Positions 23,939 through 37,439 of a DNA stretch of 64,000 bases are shown here, piece after piece. The stretch comes from Natronomonas gomsonensis (GTDB lineage Archaea > Halobacteriota > Halobacteria > Halobacteriales > Haloarculaceae). Made by a program: the position numbers and the translations under genes. Under the pieces are notes generated by a model. The model saw only the letters and a list, made by a program, of their open reading frames with translations. It searched no databases and was not told where the DNA came from. The stretch covers positions 434,001 to 498,000 of the forward strand of contig NZ_JACAWU010000001.1 of NCBI RefSeq assembly GCF_013391635.1, written 5' to 3'. How positions within the stretch are numbered: position 1 is the first letter of the stretch; each line of letters opens with the position of its first letter.

Positions 23939-25132
23939 TTAGTAACTGCGGGGCAGTCCCAGCGTGTGCTCGGCGACGTGGTTCCGCATCATCTCGGTCG
24001 ACCCCGGAGCGACCTTCCCGAGGCGGGAGCCCTTCCACATCTCGATGACGGTGTAGTCACGGGAAAAGCCGTTGCCACCGTGGGTCTGGACCGCCACGTC
24101 GGTGGCATCGTGACCGACTTCGGTCGCGCGGAGCTTCGCCATGTTCGAGACCTCGGCGGTCTTCTTCGGGTCGGATTCGTTGTCGACCATCCAGGCGGCC
24201 TTCCGGACGAGGAGGCCCGCCGACTGCAGTTTCGCCCACGAATCGGCGATAGGGTGTTGGATGCCCTGATGGGCGCCGATGGGCTGGTCGAACACCTCAC
24301 GCTCGTTCGCGTACTCCACGGACCGTTCGATGGCGCACTTGCCGACGCCGATGGCACCTGAGGCACCGAGGAGCCGCTCGGGGTTGACCGTATCGAACAG
24401 CTGGTACAGCCCCATCCCCTTCGTCCCGATGATGTCCTCCTCGTTGGCGCGGTAGCCGTCGAAGGACAGCTCGAACTGCTTTTCGGGCGTCGGGATGCCC
24501 ACGTCGAGTTCCCGAGCTTCGATAGCCGGGTCGTCGGGGTCGACGAGGAATAGAGTGATACCCTGCATCTTCGCGGAGTCGTCCTTCGGCGACGTTCGGG
24601 CGACGAGCAGCATCTGGTCGGCCACGTCGACGCCGGATATCCACTGCTTCGTTCCGTCGATGACGTACTCGTCGCCGTCCTCCTCCGCGAACGTCGTCAT
24701 GTTCGGCGCGTTGTGACCGGCGTCGGGTTCGGTCAGCGCCATCGCGAAGTTCACGGAGCCGTCACAGATGCCCGGCAGCCACTCCTCCTTCTGTTCTTCG
24801 CTGCCGTTTTCGGTGAGAGTGATACCACCAAAACAGACGTTGACGACGAACAGCATCTCCGCACCGAGACAGCCGTTGGTACACAGCTCCTCGACGATGG
24901 CCGATAGCTCCCAAAAGCCCATGCCTTCACCGCCGTACTCGGTGGGAATCGTGGTACCGAGGAATCCGGCGTCGGCACAGTCGTTCCAGAACTCCGTCGG
25001 TTCTCGCCCCTCGGAGACTTCGAGCCAGTAGTCGTCGTCGTAATCCGACGCGATGTCGCGGGCCGTCTGTCGAATCATCTCCAACTCCTGGGTCTCTTCG
25101 AACCCCGGTTGTGAGGATTGTGATACCGTCAT
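23939..25132 (-). CDS. Acyl-CoA dehydrogenase
   Basis: 397 residues from the ATG at 25132. The family layout is complete: an N-terminal helical domain, FAMALTEPDAGHNAPNMTTF (substrate/FAD loop), QWISGVDVADQMLLVART (beta domain), then C-terminal helices ending HGGNGFSRDYTVIEMWKGSR and APGSTEMMRNHVAEHTLG. It oxidises acyl-CoA to enoyl-CoA with FAD, passing electrons to ETF, in fatty-acid or branched-chain catabolism. It sits between the 5S gene and tRNA-Cys on the same strand, an unusual place for a metabolic gene. Substrate cannot be told from sequence. Confidence 0.92.
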   Translation of the reverse strand: MTVSQSSQPGFEETQELEMIRQTARDIASDYDDDYWLEVSEGREPTEFWNDCADAGFLGTTIPTEYGGEGMGFWELSAIVEELCTNGCLGAEMLFVVNVCFGGITLTENGSEEQKEEWLPGICDGSVNFAMALTEPDAGHNAPNMTTFAEEDGDEYVIDGTKQWISGVDVADQMLLVARTSPKDDSAKMQGITLFLVDPDDPAIEARELDVGIPTPEKQFELSFDGYRANEEDIIGTKGMGLYQLFDTVNPERLLGASGAIGVGKCAIERSVEYANEREVFDQPIGAHQGIQHPIADSWAKLQSAGLLVRKAAWMVDNESDPKKTAEVSNMAKLRATEVGHDATDVAVQTHGGNGFSRDYTVIEMWKGSRLGKVAPGSTEMMRNHVAEHTLGLPRSY

Positions 25133-25235
25133 ACACACGCCTCAGGACCGGAACTACTTAAACTATGCAACTAACCACCTCTTGAGAGTTTATTTGAGGG
25201 GGCTGTTCGTGTCGCCACTCTCGGTGAATAAATAC

Positions 25236-25270
25236 AAAAACCCCCGACCAGCGCGTTGCTGGTCGAGGGT
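25236..25270 (-). terminator. Terminator of the rRNA operon
   Basis: On the - strand just past 5S, the arms CCCTCGACCAGC and GCTGGTCGGGGG form a strong stem followed by a run of five T. Confidence 0.65.
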
Positions 25271-25276
25271 TGAATG

Positions 25277-25402
25277 AATGGGAGGCGGCGAACCAGATTT
25301 CCCAGAGACTCTCGTACTCCAGTACTCGCTGGAACGCTGGCGGGCTTATCTTCCGTGTTCGGGATGGGTACGGGAGTCGCCCCGCCGCTATGGCCGCCTT
25401 AA
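25277..25402 (-). rRNA. 5S rRNA
   Basis: On the - strand the sequence begins TTAAGGCGGCCATAGCGG, contains CCCATCCCGAACACGG and ends GGCGGCGAACC-complementary bases, closing the terminal helix. Boundaries are good to a few nt. Confidence 0.93.
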
Positions 25403-25516
25403 CGCCGACTCGTGGAGTCGAACCACGATAACGCAACCGTGCGTCGGTGGTGAATTCCGTATGTACGTGCGATCCAGTTTACGCCCGGACCCGCTTCATC
25501 GGGCGGAGCAATGATT

Positions 25517-28427
<2,911 letters not shown>

Positions 28428-28637
28428 GGTAATGATAGATCGCTCATAAACCCGATGAAACGGGTCCAGTGAGCGTCTGGATCGCACGTACACACGGTCT
28501 CATACACACCCTGCTGACAACAGGGAGCGTCCACCCTTCCCACTCGCGTTTGCACGGAGTGGTGCATCGGTTCTTCGTACCCAGACGAATCACCGTTTCC
28601 CACTTAAGGGACACGGTTCGAAGTCGGGTACGTGAGA

Positions 28638-28709
28638 TGGACCCACTGGGATTCGAACCCAGGGCATCCTCCTTGCAAAGGAGGCACTCTACCACTGAGC
28701 TATGGGCCC
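28638..28709 (-). tRNA. tRNA-Ala(TGC) in the 16S-23S spacer
   Basis: On the - strand: acceptor GGGCCCA/TGGGTCC, D arm GCTC/GAGT, anticodon loop with TGC, T arm CTGGG-TTCGAAT-CCCAG. This is its usual place in haloarchaeal rRNA operons. Confidence 0.96.
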
Positions 28710-28812
28710 TACCATTAGCCTTGGCAGTTCAAAGGTGCTCGGTCGGTCACCGTCGACGAGCGTCGATAGACGCCAAAGGTGGGTCGGGGACAACGCCCCG
28801 ATCCCGATCAGT

Positions 28813-30278
<1,466 letters not shown>

Positions 30279-30920
30279 GTATTCCCCGTGCCTGATTCCC
30301 GGCTCGGGGAGGGTTGGCGGGAACACACCAAGATGGTGTGTTTCCTATGCTATCGACGTTCGGCGACATCGGACCGACCGAGTGTCACCGAACTGCCAAG
30401 GCTAACATCAGATTTCATCTATACGGCGGACCGCAGGGGTGAAATCCTCATTTCCTTCGGACCTAATCGTATTCCGCGATGGGTCATAAACCCACCGGAA
30501 CACGTTGGCCCGTGAGTGAGTTCGGGTTCGAACCGAACTCAACCACGTCGTGTTATTCCCGAACACCCTCGTACTGATAAGGGCGTCGGATTGGGGACCA
30601 CACCGAGCCAATCTCGGTGCGACCCTCGTACTTCAATCCGAGTGTCCTGTTACACTTAAGGGCACCGGATTCGGGACGACGCCGGAATGCGATTCCACGT
30701 CGCCCGTCGTACTTCAACACCAACACCCTATTACACTTAAGGGCGTCGGAATCCCGCTCGGCGCGAACGACGCGTCCGACCGAGTGGTGTGTTCCAATCC
30801 GACTTCCTCCACAGTCGAGATGTCGAGACGAGACGACCCGGAGGGCCGTCCCGGCCGGGGCATCACGCCCCGTGTTGTTCGCATTCGTTCGGATGGGAGT
30901 GTTCACCTTAAGCCCGTCGA
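30279..30920 (-). promoter_or_regulatory. rRNA leader with four tandem promoter-like units
   Basis: On the - strand there are four similar TATA-like cores: near 30575-30583 (CTTATC), 30650-30663 and 30731-30743 (both CCCTTAAGTGTAA), and 30905-30914 (GGGCTTAAGG). The middle two are followed by a conserved TTGAAGTACGA segment. Multiple promoters upstream of 16S are known in haloarchaea. The first 240 nt are the processed leader. Confidence 0.7.
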
Positions 30921-31209
30921 AGTGTATCCGCCACGTCACGCGTTTTCATGGCTCTCAGGCCTTGGCAAGCGGACTCACGCCATACGGAGCCAACCAATCA
31001 CGCCTCGAGCTCGCGAGTTCCGAACTCCAGCGCGCGCAGTCGGCGATTCGAATCGAAAAACGTGTCCGTATTCGGATATGAAATGTCGCGCGGTCGGAAG
31101 TCGTAGCCCTCATTCCCTACGCGCACACGCGTGGTCGGGCACGGGTGAGTTGCCGCGCACCTGCCGCTAACGGCGGATGACTCATAGCCGTTCGGAAAAA
31201 CGTAGGGGC
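30921..31209. other. Spacer between the rRNA promoters and MC1
   Basis: 289 nt with no supported gene. It contains scattered G/C-rich sequence and nothing I recognise. Confidence 0.4.
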
Positions 31210-31524
31210 TTAGATTTCTTCGAGGTGTTCGATGCCCTGTTTGGAGACGTTTGCTTCAGTTATCTCCTCGGGCATCCAGTCCGGACTGTCACTCGGGGAC
31301 TCCTCTTCCCACGCCCACCCGTCGTAGATGTGGACCTTCTTCGTCCCCTTCTCACGGAGTCGGAGCTCTTTGTGTTCGGCGTGTTGCTCGCTGTCCGCGG
31401 GGTCGAGTCGGCGTGCCGCTTTCAGCGCCGCCTGACGAGGCGTCCGACCGGAGAACACACTCGTCTCGTTACCTGTCTGGTCTCGAAGCGCGAAGTTTCG
31501 CTTGCCATCGTCGTCACGTGCCAT
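31210..31524 (-). CDS. Chromosomal protein MC1
   Basis: 104 residues from the ATG at 31524. The MC1 signature is clear: RNFALRDQTGNETSVFSGRTPRQAALKAARR, then LRLREKGTKKVHIYDGWAW and PDWMPEEITEANVSKQGIEHL. MC1 is a monomeric archaeal nucleoid protein that bends DNA sharply. This copy has an acidic linker (LDPADSEQHAEHKE) typical of halophiles. Unusually for this window it has a clear Shine-Dalgarno (GGAGG) 8 nt before the ATG, with a TATA box (atatatttatat) near 31561-31572, so the mRNA has a leader. Confidence 0.92.
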   Translation of the reverse strand: MARDDDGKRNFALRDQTGNETSVFSGRTPRQAALKAARRLDPADSEQHAEHKELRLREKGTKKVHIYDGWAWEEESPSDSPDWMPEEITEANVSKQGIEHLEEI

Positions 31525-31560
31525 GGTTTCTCTCCTCCGTGTGAGGTCTGCACACACGTT

Positions 31561-31572
31561 GATATAAATATA
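31561..31572 (-). promoter_or_regulatory. MC1 promoter TATA box
   Basis: A 12-bp A/T tract about 43 nt before the MC1 start. With the GGAGG ribosome site it implies a leadered transcript of roughly 15-20 nt. Confidence 0.5.
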
Positions 31573-31760
31573 TCCCCCGAACGAGGTAATTTCGGCCACT
31601 ACATTTATAAACAGGGCCGCGGTGTCGGGCGAAAACAGGGGGCGAAACCCGTCAAATCGGTGCCGATTTCCGTCCTTCAGAACTCGCGCGCGGCAGAGGG
31701 CGACACCGCGCGCACGGTACACTTATGTATCTCGTGCGGTGACGGGCACAATATAGCCCG

Positions 31761-31958
31761 ATGGTGCGAAAGAAGAAGCTCAGCCCGAGTGGCGCCAAAG
31801 ACGAGGACGGCGAGTACCACAACGTACACGTCAACCTCCACGAGGACGAACTCGCCGTCGCCGGTATGGAGATCGGGGACGAAGTGTTCGTCCGTGTCCG
31901 AGACGGGAAGATAATCATCCAGAAGGCGGACCCGGACGAACTCGAACACGATTTCTGA
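31761..31958 (+). CDS. Small haloarchaeal protein, AbrB-like strand pattern
   Basis: 65 residues. MVRKKKLSPSGAKDEDGEYHNVHVNLHEDELAVAGMEIGDEVFVRVRDGKIIIQKAD has the lysine start, ELxxAGxxxGDEVxVxVxDGKIxI rhythm of SpoVT/AbrB swapped-hairpin DNA-binding proteins. A regulatory role is inferred from that pattern only. It lies between the divergent MC1 gene and pyrD. Confidence 0.6.
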   Translation: MVRKKKLSPSGAKDEDGEYHNVHVNLHEDELAVAGMEIGDEVFVRVRDGKIIIQKADPDELEHDF

Positions 31959-32014
31959 GGTCGGGATACCCCAAGACCGCCGTATTTAAGCGATTTCGGT
32001 GGCCTCTCTCGGTA

Positions 32015-33067
32015 ATGCGTCTCTACGACCTGGCGAAACCGATTCTGTTTCAGTTAGACGCCGAAACAGCCCACCGAAGCGTCCACACCCTCCTGGATGC
32101 CATCGAGGGGACGGCTGCCGAGCAACTCCTCGCCGACCATTACACCGTCGTCGACTCCCGACTCTCCACCGAGGTCTTCGGCCAGCGCTTCAACAACCCG
32201 GTCGGGGTCGCCGCCGGCTTCGACAAGAACGCCGAAATCCCTCGGACGCTGGCGGCCCTCGGCTTCGGTCACGTCGAGGTGGGCGGCGTCACCGCCGAAC
32301 CGCAGGCCGGCAACCCCCGTCCTCGGATGTTCCGCCTGCCGGAGGACCGGGCGCTCATCAACCGCATGGGATTCAACAACGACGGCGCCGACATCATCGG
32401 CGAACGCCTCGCCGACACCGACTGCAAGGTACCCGTCGGCGTCAACATCGGCAAGTCGAAATCGGCCCCGAACGACGAGGCCGAAGCCGACTACCGCTAC
32501 ACCTTCGAGCGCGTCCGCGAGGGCGGCGACTACTTCGTCGTCAACGTCTCCTCGCCGAACACGCCGGGACTCCGCGAACTCCAACAGCGGGACCGCCTGG
32601 AGTCCATCCTCGGGACGCTCCAGGATGCCGGCGCCTCGCCGCTGTTGGTGAAACTCTCGCCGAATCTCACCGACGCCGCCACGGAGGACGCCCTGGCCGT
32701 CGTCGACGACCTCAATTTGGACGGTGTCATCGCGACCAACACCTCCACTGACCGCCCCGCCTCGCTCCGGGGAGAGGCCGCTGCCGAGGAAGGCGGCCTC
32801 TCCGGAAAGCCAATCGAGGAAAAAGCGACCAGCATGGTCCGGTTCGTCGCAGAGCGCACCGACAAGCCCGTCGTCGGCGTCGGCGGCGTCTCCGATGCGG
32901 AGGGCGCATACGAGAAGATACGCAACGGCGCCAGCGTCGTCCAGCTGTACACCGGTCTCGTCTACGAGGGGCCCGCCATTGCCCGAGACATCAACAGCGG
33001 ACTCCTCGAGTTGCTCGAACGGGACGGCTTCGACTCCGTCGAAGACGCCGTCGGTGTCGACCTCTGA
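32015..33067 (+). CDS. pyrD: Dihydroorotate dehydrogenase, quinone-dependent (class 2)
   Basis: 350 residues. It catalyses dihydroorotate to orotate in pyrimidine synthesis, with electrons to quinone at the membrane. Seen: N-terminal helix for quinone access (LAKPILFQLDAETAHRSVHTLLDAI), AAGFDKNAEIP, VGVNIGKSK, FVVNVSSPNTPGL (catalytic Ser region), LLVKLSPNLTD, IATNTSTDRP, GVGGVSDAEGA and VQLYTGLVYEGP (FMN phosphate site). A TATA box (TATTTAAG) about 27 nt upstream supports a leaderless start at 32015. Confidence 0.96.
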   Translation: MRLYDLAKPILFQLDAETAHRSVHTLLDAIEGTAAEQLLADHYTVVDSRLSTEVFGQRFNNPVGVAAGFDKNAEIPRTLAALGFGHVEVGGVTAEPQAGNPRPRMFRLPEDRALINRMGFNNDGADIIGERLADTDCKVPVGVNIGKSKSAPNDEAEADYRYTFERVREGGDYFVVNVSSPNTPGLRELQQRDRLESILGTLQDAGASPLLVKLSPNLTDAATEDALAVVDDLNLDGVIATNTSTDRPASLRGEAAAEEGGLSGKPIEEKATSMVRFVAERTDKPVVGVGGVSDAEGAYEKIRNGASVVQLYTGLVYEGPAIARDINSGLLELLERDGFDSVEDAVGVDL

Positions 33068-33073
33068 ACTGCG

Positions 33074-33826
33074 TCAGTAACAGGGGTCCAGCCGCAATCC
33101 GCCGTCGACCGGAATCCGGACACCGGTGAGATACGACGCGGCATCGGAGACCAGAAACGTCACGACGTTCGCCACGTCCTCGGGCGTTCCCATCCGCCCC
33201 CATGGGACGCGTTCGTGCATCGCCTCGGTTCGTTCTTCGGAGGCCAGTATCTCGGCGTTCATCGGCGACTCGATGACGCCCGGTGCGACGCAGTTGACGT
33301 TGATGCCGTACTCGGCCAACTCCAGGGCCATATCCTTCGTGAGCATCTTCACGCCCGCCTTCGAAACGTCGTAGTGGATTTTCTGCGTCCGGGGGACAGT
33401 ATCGTGGTAACTGGAGACGTTGACGACCGCTCCCTCGATGCCGTCGGCTATCATTCGCTCGACGACGGCCTGACTCAGGAGGAACTGCCCCTTCAGGTTC
33501 ACGTCGAGAACGCGGTCCCAGTCGGCTTCTGGCAACTCAACGAACGGGTACACCGTCTCGATACCGGCGTTGTTCACCAGCACCTCGATGGGGCCGAGTT
33601 CCGAAGCCGTCTCGGCGACGATGGCCTCGACTGCCTCGCTGTCGGCCACGTCGCCGGGAACGGCGACCGCTTTGCCGCCGTCGTCTCGGATTTCCGCGGC
33701 CGTCTCGAGGGCCGACTCCTCGTCGATGTCGTTGACTGCGACGGCGTAGTCGCCGGCGAGTTCCAGCGCGATACCGCGACCAATCCCACCGCCTGCACCG
33801 GTGACGAGTGCAGCACGTTCGGTCAT
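33074..33826 (-). CDS. SDR-family oxidoreductase (FabG-like)
   Basis: 250 residues from the ATG at 33826; the longer open frame upstream is arginine-rich shadow sequence. It has the Rossmann motif TGAGGGIGRGIA, NNAGIE, the catalytic Ser (VNVSSYHD), YDVSK (Tyr-x-x-x-Lys) and PG region (APGVIESPMN). It should be an NAD(P)H-dependent ketoreductase or alcohol dehydrogenase; the substrate is unknown. It is convergent with pyrD, separated by 6 nt. Confidence 0.92.
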   Translation of the reverse strand: MTERAALVTGAGGGIGRGIALELAGDYAVAVNDIDEESALETAAEIRDDGGKAVAVPGDVADSEAVEAIVAETASELGPIEVLVNNAGIETVYPFVELPEADWDRVLDVNLKGQFLLSQAVVERMIADGIEGAVVNVSSYHDTVPRTQKIHYDVSKAGVKMLTKDMALELAEYGINVNCVAPGVIESPMNAEILASEERTEAMHERVPWGRMGTPEDVANVVTFLVSDAASYLTGVRIPVDGGLRLDPCY

Positions 33827-33870
33827 GACGCCGTATAGACGGTCGGAGAAAACAGGCGTTTCCCTTCCGC

Positions 33871-35685
33871 TCAGCGCAAGCCCTCGAGGTCGAACTCGAA
33901 GCCGGCGACCGGCACTTCGAGGTCGTGTTCGACCAGTACCGCCGGGTGAGCCTCGCCGATGACGCCGACCGACTCCCCGTCGAGGACGACTTCGGCGGTG
34001 CGTCCGGAGATGAAGGAGGGGTGCTCCGTCGGCGGCGTCTCCAACTCGGCGTCGAACGCCCGCGCGATGGCCTGCAGCCGCGCCTTGGCGTCCTCGTAGG
34101 AGGCGTCGGTGCGAGCGACGACGCCCGCGACGGAGCGGCCTTCGGCGACGTTCGTCGGTTCCTCCAAATCGACGCTGGCGACGAGGCCGATTTCGGAGAG
34201 GTCCTGCGGATAGGCCCGGTGAGTGTTGTTCTCCAGGACCATCAGGAGCGACGGCAGCGCCCACGTCCGGACAACAGTGTAGTCCTCGCTGTATGGTTCG
34301 GTGATGGTCGCCGGGACCCGAGCGCCGAGAGCCTCGTCGTCGGGCGACAGCGACATTCGCTCGAACAACTCCGACTCGTTGGTCATGTGGAAGTTCAGCA
34401 GGTCCTCGAAGCCCAACCCGACCAGCGCGTCCCGTGCGGCGTCCTCGAGTCTGGAGGTTTCGTGGCGGCCACCGACCGTCGACACGTCGGGGTACTTCGG
34501 TTCGAGGCCGTTGAACCCGTACGCTCGGCCCACGTCGTCGACGATGTCCATCGGATGGAGCACGTCGACGCGGTACGGCGGTATCTCGACCTCGTACACT
34601 AGTTCACCCGACGTGTCGGCGGTCGCCGGCTCCGTGACGTCCGGTTCGGACCTCGATTCCAGACGTTGTGTCGGTACGTCCTCCAGTTCGACCGTATCGT
34701 CGTCGGAACCTTCCTCATCCGACGTGTCGGCGTCCAACCCCGCCCGTTCGAGTAGGTCGACGACGTCCTCGCCGGCGATGTCGATGCCGAGCGTCGTCTC
34801 GATGCGCTCGTGGGAGACGGTCTTCGAAGTCGTCGAGAGGTCGGGACGAGTGAGTTCGCGGTCGGGGTACTCGACTGTCACCTCCTCGATTCGTCCGCCG
34901 CGGGCGTCCAGGGCGTAGCAGACGATGGCACACATCTTGTCGATGGTCCACTGGTCGGTGCCGGTCATCTCGATGAAGAGGTCACGAGACCCCTCCTCGA
35001 CTTCCGTCCGCTTGCCGTTGATGACCGGCGGGAACGAGAACAGTCCGATGTCGTCGTAGATGGCCGGATACCGCTCCAATCCCTCCACGAGCGGCGCGTA
35101 CTGCTCGCCGGTGTCGTGTTCGACGAGTACCTCCGCGGGCGTCCGCTCCTCGTCGTCGTCCAGCGGGACGAACGTGTCGCCGTCCGGTTCGACGCCACGG
35201 TAGGAGATGGATTTCTCGCCGGCGCCGTCCCCGGAATGCCCTTTCAGCATGGCGAGGTCGTGGACGCCGATGGCGCCTTTCGCGCGCTTCCGGCCCATCG
35301 TCGCGTGCAGTTTCTCCTGCAGTTGGATGAGCGAATCGAGTTCGCCTCCCTCGAGGTCGACGCCACGGACGACCGCACCGGTGACGTAGGGCCGTTCCTC
35401 GGGGACGGACTCCTCGACTTCGATGGTCCACTCGGCGTCGTTGGTCTTCGGGACGTACACACCGCGGTCGTCGCCGTACTGATACCGCAGCGACCGGGCG
35501 ACACCCTCCACCGAGAGGCGGTCGAGTCGGTCCGGCGCGAACTCCAGTTGGAACTCGCCGTCCTCGGTCTCGCCCTCGTACTCGAGGCCGAGCGCGAAGA
35601 GGTCGTCTTTCAGTTCCTCGTCGCTCTTCTCGTCGTGGCCCGTCAGTTGCCGCAGTTCCTCGGGGTCGACGTCGACGACGGGCAT
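33871..35685 (-). CDS. pheT: Phenylalanyl-tRNA synthetase beta subunit
   Basis: 604 residues. MPVVDVDPEELRQLTGH is the typical archaeal PheT start. Later come VRGVDLEGGELDSLIQLQEKLHATMGRKRAKGAIGVHDL, the B5-domain region (YPDRELTRPDLSTTSKTV), the PYRVDVLHPMDIVDDVGRAYGF core and the GEAHPAVL tail. An acidic insert (DTSDEEGSDDDTVELED) lengthens it slightly. It pairs with PheS to charge tRNA-Phe. The start directly overlaps the pheS stop, so the two are translationally coupled. Confidence 0.95.
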   Translation of the reverse strand: MPVVDVDPEELRQLTGHDEKSDEELKDDLFALGLEYEGETEDGEFQLEFAPDRLDRLSVEGVARSLRYQYGDDRGVYVPKTNDAEWTIEVEESVPEERPYVTGAVVRGVDLEGGELDSLIQLQEKLHATMGRKRAKGAIGVHDLAMLKGHSGDGAGEKSISYRGVEPDGDTFVPLDDDEERTPAEVLVEHDTGEQYAPLVEGLERYPAIYDDIGLFSFPPVINGKRTEVEEGSRDLFIEMTGTDQWTIDKMCAIVCYALDARGGRIEEVTVEYPDRELTRPDLSTTSKTVSHERIETTLGIDIAGEDVVDLLERAGLDADTSDEEGSDDDTVELEDVPTQRLESRSEPDVTEPATADTSGELVYEVEIPPYRVDVLHPMDIVDDVGRAYGFNGLEPKYPDVSTVGGRHETSRLEDAARDALVGLGFEDLLNFHMTNESELFERMSLSPDDEALGARVPATITEPYSEDYTVVRTWALPSLLMVLENNTHRAYPQDLSEIGLVASVDLEEPTNVAEGRSVAGVVARTDASYEDAKARLQAIARAFDAELETPPTEHPSFISGRTAEVVLDGESVGVIGEAHPAVLVEHDLEVPVAGFEFDLEGLR

Positions 35686-37205
35686 CAGTGAACCACCTCC
35701 ACGTTCCGCAACAGCTCGAGGTCACACAACGTCCCGTGGACGTCCCGGATGTCCTCGAAGCCGTACATCAACATGAGCAGTCGCTCTAAAGCGAGTCCCC
35801 ACGCCATCACGTCACACTCGACGCCGAGCGGCGACAGCACCTCCTCCCGGAAGATGCCCGAGTTGCCGATTTCGATGAGTTCGCCGGTCTCGGGGTGTTT
35901 GCCGAACAGCTCGAACGAGGGCTCCGTGTAGGGGTTGTAGTGCGGCTTGAACTCGATGTCGGTGATGCCGAACTGCTCGTAGAACTCCGTGAACGTCCCC
36001 ATCAAGTCCCGCACCGAGAGGTCCTCGGCCATGACCCACCCCTCGATTTGGAAGAACTCGAGTAGGTGCGTCGGGTCGAGGGTGTCGTTTCGGTACACCT
36101 TCTCGACGCTGAAGTACCGCTGTGGCGGTTCGAGGTCGCCGACCTGTTCGCCAGAGAGGTACCGCATCGACAGCGAGGTGGTGTGTCCCCGGAGGTCGAC
36201 CTGTCGGGCCACGTCGGTCGTCCACGGCGAGTGATAGCCGTCACCGTCGGGGCCGACGCCGTCGCGGTGGGCCGACTCGACGCGCTCCAGCAGGTCTTCG
36301 GGGAGGTCCTCCATCGGCGGCACGTCGAGGCCGAACTGGTCCCAGTGGGTGCGGGCGGGGTGGTCCTGGGGCATGAACAGACAGTCGTTGATCCAGAACT
36401 CCGCGTCGGCGTGGGGGCCCTCCATCTCCTGAAAGCCCATCCCGACCAGTACGTCCTTCACGCGGTTTGCGGTCTGACGCAGGATGTGTTCCTTCCCGCC
36501 GTGGACCGTTTCGGCGTCGGCTTCGACGTTGTACTCGGTGAACTCCACCTCCTCCCACTCCCCGGAAGTGAGCAGTTCGGGCGTGACGGCGCCGACCGTC
36601 TCGGCGACCTCGACGCCCTCCATCATCGCGGTGACGCCCTCGTCGGTCAGCGTGACGCTCCGGACGGTCGTCTCCGTGCGCTCGATGAGGCCGCGTGTCT
36701 CCAGTCGGTCGAGGATGCCGGGGTCGGTGTAGCCGGCGTTGCCCGAGGCGATAGCCTCCAGCGCCTCCGTCTCGGGGTCGGCGTCGGGGTCGACGTCCGG
36801 TCCTTCCGTGGTATCGGCGATTACTTCACCGCTGTCGATTCGGCCCAGTCCCTTCCGGGCGAAGTTCGACAGCGCGATGTCGACTTCGGGGCCTTCGAGG
36901 CCGGCCGCCCCGATGAGTTCACCCATCGGGACGGGGTCGTCGTCGGCACCGGCGTCGATAGCGGCCTCGTACAGGCGGAGTTCCGGCAGGCCGTCCTCGC
37001 GGTAGGTCTCACCTTCGTCGGTGAGGTGGACGTCCTCGGCGACGTGTTCGTCGACCGCGAGCAGGCCGGCGTCTTCGAGTTCGAAGGCGGCCCGCGTGAC
37101 GGCCGTGGGGTCTTCGCCGAGTTCCTCGGCGAGCTGTGCAACCGTTTTCGTCTCGGTCGCGCTGGCGGTTTCCAACAGCGCGACCTGCGTTTCTGGCAAT
37201 CTCAT
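35685..37205 (-). CDS. pheS: Phenylalanyl-tRNA synthetase alpha subunit
   Basis: 506 residues from the ATG at 37205. The N-terminal half carries tandem winged helices that contact tRNA (TVAQLAEELGEDPTAVTRAAFELEDAGLL and similar). The class II core follows: GMGFQEMEGPHADAEFWINDCLFMPQDHPART (motif 1-2), YRNDTLDPTHLLEFFQIEGW and the closing GWGLAL-type motif 3 (VMAWGLALERLLMLMYGF). Operon order pheS-pheT is standard. Confidence 0.96.
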   Translation of the reverse strand: MRLPETQVALLETASATETKTVAQLAEELGEDPTAVTRAAFELEDAGLLAVDEHVAEDVHLTDEGETYREDGLPELRLYEAAIDAGADDDPVPMGELIGAAGLEGPEVDIALSNFARKGLGRIDSGEVIADTTEGPDVDPDADPETEALEAIASGNAGYTDPGILDRLETRGLIERTETTVRSVTLTDEGVTAMMEGVEVAETVGAVTPELLTSGEWEEVEFTEYNVEADAETVHGGKEHILRQTANRVKDVLVGMGFQEMEGPHADAEFWINDCLFMPQDHPARTHWDQFGLDVPPMEDLPEDLLERVESAHRDGVGPDGDGYHSPWTTDVARQVDLRGHTTSLSMRYLSGEQVGDLEPPQRYFSVEKVYRNDTLDPTHLLEFFQIEGWVMAEDLSVRDLMGTFTEFYEQFGITDIEFKPHYNPYTEPSFELFGKHPETGELIEIGNSGIFREEVLSPLGVECDVMAWGLALERLLMLMYGFEDIRDVHGTLCDLELLRNVEVVH

Positions 37206-37439
37206 TGACGGGTGTGTGCGTGGCTCTCTGTTAGCGGTTCCGACTCGACGACGGCGTTTCGCCGGAGGCGCGACAGCGTTGCCTCCAAGTCCACGCCGTC
37301 TACCGAGCGAAAAAGAAACCGAACCCGTTGCCTGTGGGTTTCTCCGACGCGACACCGATGGCAGCAGTGGGTTCGGGCGCCATACGCGACGCCTTGGCAG
37401 GCGTCGATAAAAGCGTTGCCGTCGAACCGTCGCGTTCGA

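Noticed and set aside
31177..31914. 245-codon + strand frame
   Set aside because: It is antisense to MC1 and out of frame with the small gene at 31761. Composition is unlike a halophile protein.
33827..34264. N-terminal extension of the SDR gene
   Set aside because: The extension is arginine-rich antisense of pheT. The Rossmann start MTERAALVTGAG at 33826 is the family start.
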